Below, piece by piece: positions 23,501 to 32,500 of a stretch of 64,000 bases of DNA. Position 1 is the first letter of the stretch; every line of letters starts with the position of its first letter. The stretch comes from CAZCVI01 sp964502145 (GTDB lineage: Bacteria > Acidobacteriota > Aminicenantia > UBA2199), in contig CAZCVI010000016.1 in assembly GCA_964502145.1 (NCBI GenBank), positions 36,253-100,252 of the forward strand. Direction: 5' to 3'. The notes under the pieces are model-generated. The model ran no database searches. It was not told where the DNA came from and saw only the letters and a list, made by a program, of their open reading frames with translations. The position numbers and the translations under genes are program-made.

Positions 23501-26500
23501 CAGCGCGGAAGTGATAAAAAATACGGTTATCGCTTCTTTTTGCATGATTTTAGAGATTTCGTTCACCGATGATACCTGCGCGGGGGAGATTAGAACCAGG
23601 GCGGCACTATTGAGGAGCGGGCCAAAGATATCAAAGACGGAACCATCAAAGGCATAATTGGATAACTGCAACATGCGATCAGCGGGAGTTATATTTATAT
23701 AATTGGTATCCCGAACGACGCGGGTGACGTTATAATGGCAGGTGAGCACACCCTTGGGCTTGCCGGTGGAACCGGAAGTGTAGATAATATAGGCAAGATG
23801 GGCGGGGGTGATGGGAGTTATGGGAATGGGAGTAATAGGAGTAATGGGAGTAATGGGAGTGGAATCTTGGATGAATTGTGGGGTGATGAGCGGGGTGGCG
23901 CGGCTGTCGGAGAGCATAAATTGGATGCGTTCTTCTGGGTATTGGGGGTCAATGGGTAAATAGGCGGCACCGGATTTTAAGATGCCCAGAATGCCGATGA
24001 GCATCTCGATGGAACGTTCGGCTTTGAGGGCGACGATGGTGTCGGGACGTACACCTTTCTCTATTAATAGATGGGCGAGCTGATTGGATTTAATGTTTAA
24101 TTGGGAATAGGTCAATTGACTTTCCCCGATGAGGGCAATGTGATCGGGAACACGATTGACTTGTTCGATGAATAATTGGGGAATGGTTTTTTCGGCGGGA
24201 TAGGGGGTCGCGGTTTGATTCAGGTCATGGAGAAGCCAGTTCTTCTCGTCATTGGATATAAACTGTATATCCGCTATGGTAATCTCCATATTTTTTATGA
24301 TACTGGATACCGTGTTCTTGAAATAAGAAATAAAACGCTCGATGGTTTCTGCTTTAAATAACTTGATGCAATACTCGAATACCACGCCCAATTTATCCGG
24401 CGTTTCCATCACGGTTAAGCTCAGGTCAAATTTGGAGGTAATCATTTTTTGTGGGTGGAGGTCAATGGCTAATCCAGAGATTTCTTCCTTGGACTTGGAC
24501 AGGTTTTGCAAGGTGAACATGGTATCAAACAAGGGGTTACGACTGACATCACGGGTTAAAACAACGTCTTCGACGAGGTCTTCATATTGGTAATCCTGGT
24601 TCTCAAAAGCCTTTAAGGTGCGCTCATTCACTTCGGCCAGAAAACCACCAAATGTTTTTTCGCCGGTGGGAAAATGCCGCAACGCCAAGGTATTGACAAA
24701 CATACCGATAATTTTTTCCAGGTCGGCATGGCCACGTCCGGCCACGGGTGTTCCGATGACGATATCTTCCTGGCCGCTTATCTTTGCTAAAAAGATAGTG
24801 TAGAGGGAAAGAAGCACCATGTAAAGCGTGCTTTCGCCTTGTAAAGTAAAAGCCCTTAAGGCGGAGGTGGTATGACTATCCAATACAAAATGAAAACTTT
24901 GACCCTCAAAACTCTGGAGTGTTGGACGGACAAAATCCGTGGGTAGCGCCAGCACGGGGATTTCAGCGGCGAATACTTGTTTCCAGTACAGCCGTTGTTG
25001 TAGAAGCGCTTCGCTGCCCCGGGCCAGATTCTGTCTTTGGGCATAATCAATATAACGGAGCTCCAGCGGGGGTAAATTCTTACCGGTAAACATGTCGGTG
25101 AATTCTTGGAATAAAATATCCATGGACATACCATCGGAAATGATATGGTGCATATCAACCAACAAGAGATTCTTTTCCTCGCTCTGCTTGACCAACCCAA
25201 CGCGCAATAACGGGGCTTTGGTAAGATCAAAGGGGCGCAGGAAAGACTCCATCTGCTCGGCTTCAAGTTCTTCAATTACCAACTCAACAGCGGGATGAAT
25301 GAACTGCACGGGGATTTCCGCGACCATTTCAAAGGAAGTACGAAAACTTTCATGCCGCTCCACAAGGGTGACCATGGTTTGATGTAACCGCTGTTTATCC
25401 AGGGTTCCTGCAAACCGCCAAGCCGCGTAAATATTGTAAGCGGTGCCGGTTTTATCCATTTGTTGTAAAAAGAAGAGTCGTTTTTGAGCGGAGGAGAGCG
25501 GGTAGTATTCTTTTTCTTCCACGGGTTCTATCTGAACGTATTGCTCGCGGATGGAGTGGTGGATCAAATCGGAAAGTTCCAGGATGGTGGGGTGTTTAAA
25601 TATCTCTGGCAAGGGGACGACCACATGAAATTGCTTATGTATCCGGGAAGCCAACGCATTGGCTTTTAAGGAGTGGCCGCCCAGGTTGAAAAAATTCTCA
25701 TCAATGCTTAAGGGCCCGTCAATATTTAATAATTCTGTCCATATCTTTACCATTTCCTCCTCGATAGAATTCCTTGGTTCAATGAATTCTTGGTCAGCGG
25801 TGAAAACGGGTTCCGGCAATTTTTTGCGGTCGATTTTCCCGGTGTGCGTTAAAGGAAAGCTATCCATGGGGATGAAATAGGCGGGGACCATGTAATCGGG
25901 TAACTGGGTGGCGAGGAAATCGCGGAGCTCTCGAGTTTTAATCTCTGGCTGGGAAAGGTAATAAACGGCAATTTGGAAGTTTTCCACACTGGTGCCCGCT
26001 TCTGTCTTTACGGCCACCACGATACACTCGTGAAGGTGGGGATGTTTTAAGAGACGGTTTTCTATCTCGCCCAATTCTACGCGGAAGCCACGTATTTTAA
26101 CTTGAAAGTCCAAACGACCGAGGAACTGAATACTGCCATCGGGTAACCAGCGGGCTAAATCACCGGTGCGGTAGAACGTGGTGGAGGATGTGGAGGATGT
26201 GAAAAACTTGCTTTGGGTTAATTCGGGGTTGTTTAGATAACCACGGGCTATGCCGTCACCGCCGACAATGAGTTCGCCGGGGATACCGATGGGGCACAAG
26301 TGATTGTTTTTATCGAGTATAAAAGCAGTGGAGTTGGCAATGGGGTAACCAATAGGAATATTCTCGGAATAGTCGTGCTGAATTAAAAAGGTAGTGGAAA
26401 AGGTGGTGTTTTCGGTAGGCCCGTAACCATTGATGATGTTTAAGTTGGAGTAATAACTGTGCAAGCTGGAAATATGGAGGGGTGAAAGGACATCGCCACC

Positions 26501-29500
26501 CACCAGGAGGTTTTTCAACCCCTCGAAGGCTTCGATATCGGCTTGTAATACCTGGTTGAACAAGGGGGAGGTCATCCACATGGTAGTGATGTGATTCTCC
26601 TGGATAGCGGCTTTTAATTTCTCCGGCGTGATGATGGTTTCTTTGTCAACGATCACCAGTTTTAAGCCATTGAGTAATGCACCCCAGATTTCAAAGGTGG
26701 AGGCGTCAAAGGCCATAGCACCGGTTTGTAAGATACTGTCACCGGGAAGGAATTGGATATAATTTGTATTTTTCACCAAGCGGATTACATTCCGATGGCT
26801 GACCATCACACCCTTGGGGGTGCCGGTGGAACCGGAAGTGTAGATGATGTAGGCTACATTGATGGGAGTTATGGGAAGTATGGGAGGTATGGGAGTTAGG
26901 GGAGTTAGGGGAGTGGATTCTTGGATTAAGGGGGGGGTGAGGAGGATTTTTGTATTGCTGTCGGATAGCATGTATTGTTTGCGATCTTCTGGGTAATCGG
27001 GGTCAATGGGAAGATAGGCGGCACCGGCTTTTAAGATTCCTAATATACCGATAATAGTAGATGGGGCACGGTCACCCATGATTCCGACGATATCACCGGG
27101 CAGTATGCCTTGTGAGATTAAATAATGGGCGATTTGATTGGATTTTTCTTCCAATTGGGCGTAAGTGAGTTGGTATTCGGCCACATGCTGCCCAATAATG
27201 GCGATATCGTCAGGGGTTTGGGCGACTTGTTCCTGGAATAATTGGGGAATGGTTTTGGCGGATGGGTAAGCGGTCGTGGTAGTGTTGAAATCATGTAATA
27301 TTTGGTTCCGTTCAGCGGGGGATATGATTTGGATATCCCCGATGGTGGCGTCTTTGTCATGCATCATGCTGGAAAGGGCATTTTGAAAATAGGCGATAAA
27401 CCGCTTTATGGTATCTTCGCTAAATAAAGCCGTGTTGTATTCAAAAATAAGGTCGAGTTTTTTATCACTTTCAAAAGCAGTGAGGGATAAATCAAATTTA
27501 GAGGTTTTGTTTTCCTGCGGATAAGAGACGAATTTTAAACCAGGAATCTCCACGGCTTGGGTGGCGGTGTTTTGCAGGGTAAATAAGGTGTCAAACAAGG
27601 GGTTGCGACTAATATCACGGGTAAGAACAACTTTTTCTACTAAATCTTCATACTGATATTCCTGATTCTCAAACGCTTTTAAGGTGCGGCCCTTCACTTC
27701 ACCGAGGAACTCAAACCATTTTTTCTCACTGGATGGATAGTGCCGCAAGGCCAACGTGTTAACAAACATGCCAATAATCTTTTCCAGGTCAGCATGACGA
27801 CGTCCTGCAATCGGTGTGCCAATCACAATATCTTCTTGACCACTTAATTTCGCCAGGAAAATAGTATATAAAGACAACAATACCATATACATGGTGGATT
27901 CTGTTTTTAAAGCCAAGACTTTTAACGCCGCTGTGATTTCATCGGTAATGGTAAATTTTATTCGATCACCTTCAAAACTCTGCATATCCGGGCGGACATT
28001 ATCCGTGGGTAGCGCAAGCACGGGGATTTCAGCAGCGAACATCTCTTGCCAAAATACCGCTTGTTTGATAATATCCGGGTTCCCCTTTTCATGCACCTGC
28101 CACTCTGAATAATCTTTATACTGGAGTGCCAACGGGGGTAACTCTTTTCCAGATAAAAAGGCGGCAAATTCAGTGGCTAAAATTTCCATGGACATGCCAT
28201 CGGAAATAATATGATGCTTGTCCACGAGAAAAATATGCTTGTCTGCGGCCAATTCCACCAACCCAACCCGCAACAACGGCGCGGCAAATAAAAAGAAAGG
28301 ACGAATGAAGGCACTGATTTCTGACGCATCCAAATATTCAAGAACAAAGGTAACCTCGGGGTGGATGATCTGCATGGGTTCCTCATCAAACACGGTGAAC
28401 GAGGTGCGGAAACTTTCATGACGTTCGATAAGTTTTGCCAATGAATGTTCAAACAATGGTTTATCAAGGGTTCCTTCCAGTATCCACGCGGCGGAAATAT
28501 TATACGCGGTGGACGCGAGGTCCATTTGCTGGAGAAAGTACAAGCGCTTTTGCGCGGAGGAGAGCGGATAATACGCTTTCGCTTCGACTGGTTCGATCCT
28601 AATATATTTCTCGCCTACTGCCTGCTGCACAAAATTAGCCAAACCACGAATAGTAGGGGTGACAAATATCTCGGATAAGGGAATTTTTACATTAAAGACT
28701 TTGTGGATGTTGGCTAACAACGTGGTGGCTTTTAAAGAATGTCCACCCATTTGGAAAAAATTATCGTGGATACCAATCGGGTTCTCAAGGGGATCACGAC
28801 CTAAAATAGAGTGCCATATCGCTGCTAATTTCTCTTCGATTTTATTGGTAGGCGCCACAAAACCACCCATTGTTTTTAATTCGGGGGTTGGCAGCTCTTT
28901 CCGGTTCACTTTACCAGTCGCGGTTAAAGGCATTTTATCCAATTGCAGCAAGTAAGCGGGGATCATGTATTCGGGTAAATAGGTGGCTAAAAAGTCGCGC
29001 CACGGGGTGTCGCTTTGCGGCGTGTTGGCTGTCACATAAGCAACCAAATATTTATCTCCGGCCTTATCTTCTTTGGAAACTACTACAGCCTCGCGGATTG
29101 CAGGAATCTTTAATAATTGATTCTCAATTTCACCGAGTTCGATCCTGAAACCTCGTATCTTAACCTGATGATCGACGCGATCTATAAATTCTATGTTGCC
29201 ATCGTTCAAGCGGCGTACGAGATCGCCGGTTTTGTAGAATTTAGGGGACAGACCAGAAAGTGAGGAAGAAGGCGGCAAGGAAATAAATTTATCATGGGTA
29301 AGTTCGGGGTTGTTTAAATATCCAGGGGCTAAACCATCACCATAAATATATAATTCACCGGTGACATTCACGGGGCACAGGTTAAAATAACTATCCAATA
29401 CGAGTAACACACAATTGGCCGTTCTTTTGCCAATGGGTGTGCTGGTGAGATTGGCATAACGGGCTTCATCGCCACGGAATATTTCCAATGTGGCGGAAAT

Positions 29501-32500
29501 AATAGTGGCCTCGGTGGGACCATACATATTAAATACCCGGCAATCCTCCAACAAGGAGGCAAAACTGCGTTTCACCAAATCAACAGTTAACCGCTCGGCA
29601 CCAAAAAACAGGTATTTTAATGTTTCTAGTACGGGGCCATTGCTGATAAAATGCTGGTACTGCGTCGGGGTCACATGCAAGACAGTGATATTGGTCTCCT
29701 TCATAAACGGGATACACAACGCGGGATTCAATATCATCTCCTCGGAAACCACTACTAAACTGGCACCGGTGGTAAGGGTGATAAATATTTCCCAGACTGA
29801 CCAATCAAAAGAATAGGAAATGTTTTGCAATACTCTGTCCTTGGAACCTATACCAAGGTGCGTATAGCCCCAATGTAACAGGGGACAGAAATTCGCATGG
29901 GTGACGGTTACACCCTTGGGCGCGCCGGTGGAACCGGAAGTGTATATAATATAGGCTGGATTAGTGGGAGTTATGGGAAGTATGGGAGTTATGGGAGTTA
30001 CGTGAGTAACGGGAAGTATGGGAGTTATGGGAGTGGCTTCGATGATAGTGTTTTTGGTGAGGAGGATTTTTGTGTTGCTGTCTGATAGCATATATTGGGT
30101 TCGTTCTTTTGGGTTATCGGGATTAAGGGGCAGATAGGCTGCACCGGATTTTAATATGCCTAATATACCGATGGTGGTTTCAATGGACCGTTCACCGATA
30201 ATGGCTACGATATCGCCGGGCAATATGCCTTGTTCCATTAAATAATGGGTTAATTGATTGGATCTTTCGTTTAATTGGGCATAGGTTAATTGAACATCCT
30301 GATTCTCTCCTGCTAAAAGAGCTAACTGATTGGGAGTTCGTGCTACCTGTTCTGCAAATAATTGCGGGATGGTTTTGGTGTGGGGGTAAATCGTGGTGGT
30401 ATCATTCCATTCATAGATGAGTTGATGGGTTTCGGCTTCAGTTAACATGGGGAGATTGGCAATGGTAGTGTTGGGTTGCTGAATGATTATTTCCAGGAGG
30501 CGCGTGTAATGAGCAATCATAAGCAGCATAGTGGGGGCATCAAAAATATCAACATTGTATTCCCATTCAACAAGGATTTGATCGTGATGAACAGCGGCTG
30601 TGCCATCGGCTTGTTGTTGCATGGGCGGCACAATGACAAGATTAAGATCAAACTTGGCGGAACTGTTATAAGTACGTTCGAGAAACAGTTCCAAGCCAGG
30701 CAACCACAAATGATCGGTGGGGGTGTCCATAAAACTGAATATCACCTGGAACAAAGGATTATAACTCAAACTCCTGGCTTGCGCCATGACCTCAACTATC
30801 TTGCCAAAAGGAGTGTCCTGATGTTGATACGCTTGCAAACAAGTCTCTCTGACACTGGCTAAATACTGGCTGAAATTCATATCACCACGGGTATGGGTGC
30901 GTAGCGGCAATGTATTGATCACCATGCCCAACATGTTTTCCATCTCTTTATAACTGCGATTGGCCAGCCCGGTGCCAGAACAAATATCTTCCTCACCAGT
31001 GTACCGGTACAAGAGGGTTTTGAAGACGGCTAACATGGTCATAAATAAAGTAACGTTATGCGTGCGACTGAACTCTTTTAATTGCTCGGTCAAGCCAGTG
31101 GTAAGACGAAATTCGATCATCGCGCCATTACCACTGATGGTGGTGGGCCGTGGGCGATCACCGGGAAGTTCTAACAACGGAATCAAACCAGCCAGTTTTT
31201 CCTGCCAGTAATCCAGGTGCCGCTGTAAACGGTCACCCTGCAAAAAGGCACGTTGCCAAATAGCATAATCGGCGTATTGAATGGGCAGTTCGGGTAAATC
31301 ATGCGCTCTGCCCTCGGAATACGCGGTAAATATACGGATGAATTCGTTTAATAAAACACCCTGGGTCCAACCATCGTGGATTAAATGATGCTCGGTTAAC
31401 ACCATGATATGTTCGGTTGCTTGCAGTTTTATAAGCGTGATTCGCAACAATGGGTCTTTCTCAAAATCAAAGGACCTGCGCCCCTCATCTTGAACCCAGA
31501 GTTCCATCTGCGCCTCGTTCATGTGGAGCAAGGGAATATTAAAGTAATAAGGCGGCTGCACCTGCTGCACGGGCACACCATCCTTGGTGATAAATGCAGT
31601 GCGTAATATTTCATGACGACGAATGATTTCTGTGAAAGTCTGTTCTAAAATAACGGGTTCCAGTTTCCCCTTGATACGAATAACACGGGGCACAAAGTAA
31701 GCGGTGTTTTCGGCGTCCAGTGTTTGCAAGAACCATAACCGCTCCTGCGAAAAAGAGAGCGGGATATCACCCTCACGAGAAGCACGGGGAATGGCGCTAG
31801 CCAGTCGTTCATGTTTATCTATTTCTGTAGCCAACGCTTGGATAAACGGTTTTTCAAAGAACTTGCGCATGGGGATTTCCACGCCCAACTGTTCACGGAT
31901 CAAAGCGATACAACGACCCACGCGAATGGAATCACCACCCACATCAAAGAAATCGTCATGAATACCGATTCGTGCTATACCCAGTAATTCTTGCCAGATT
32001 GTCACCAGTTCTTTTTCGGTGTGGGAACGGGGAGCTTCATATTCAACTCCGGTTACAATGGTACTTTCATCGGGTTGGGGCAACACTTTCCTGTCGATCT
32101 TGCCATGAACGGTTAGTGGTAATGCTTCGAGCTGAATAAAATAGGCAGGAATCATATAATCGGGGAGCTCCTGTGCCAGGTGTTCCTTTAACATAGATAC
32201 AGTTAATACGGTTGCGGTTGCAGCTACATAATACGCACACAGATAACGGTTACCATTGGGCTGTTCACCATCAATCACGATGGCGGCGTTTATGTCGGGA
32301 TGTTTTAAGAGTGAACTCTCAATTTCTCCCAGCTCAATGCGGTAGCCACGAATCTTTACTTGGTGATCAATTCGGCCTAAGAACTCGATATTACCAACCG
32401 ATAACCAACGCACTAAATCACCGGTTTTGTAAATTTTAGTGGACGATATGGACGATGTGGACAGGGAGATAAATTTGTCGTGGGTGAGATGGGGATTATT

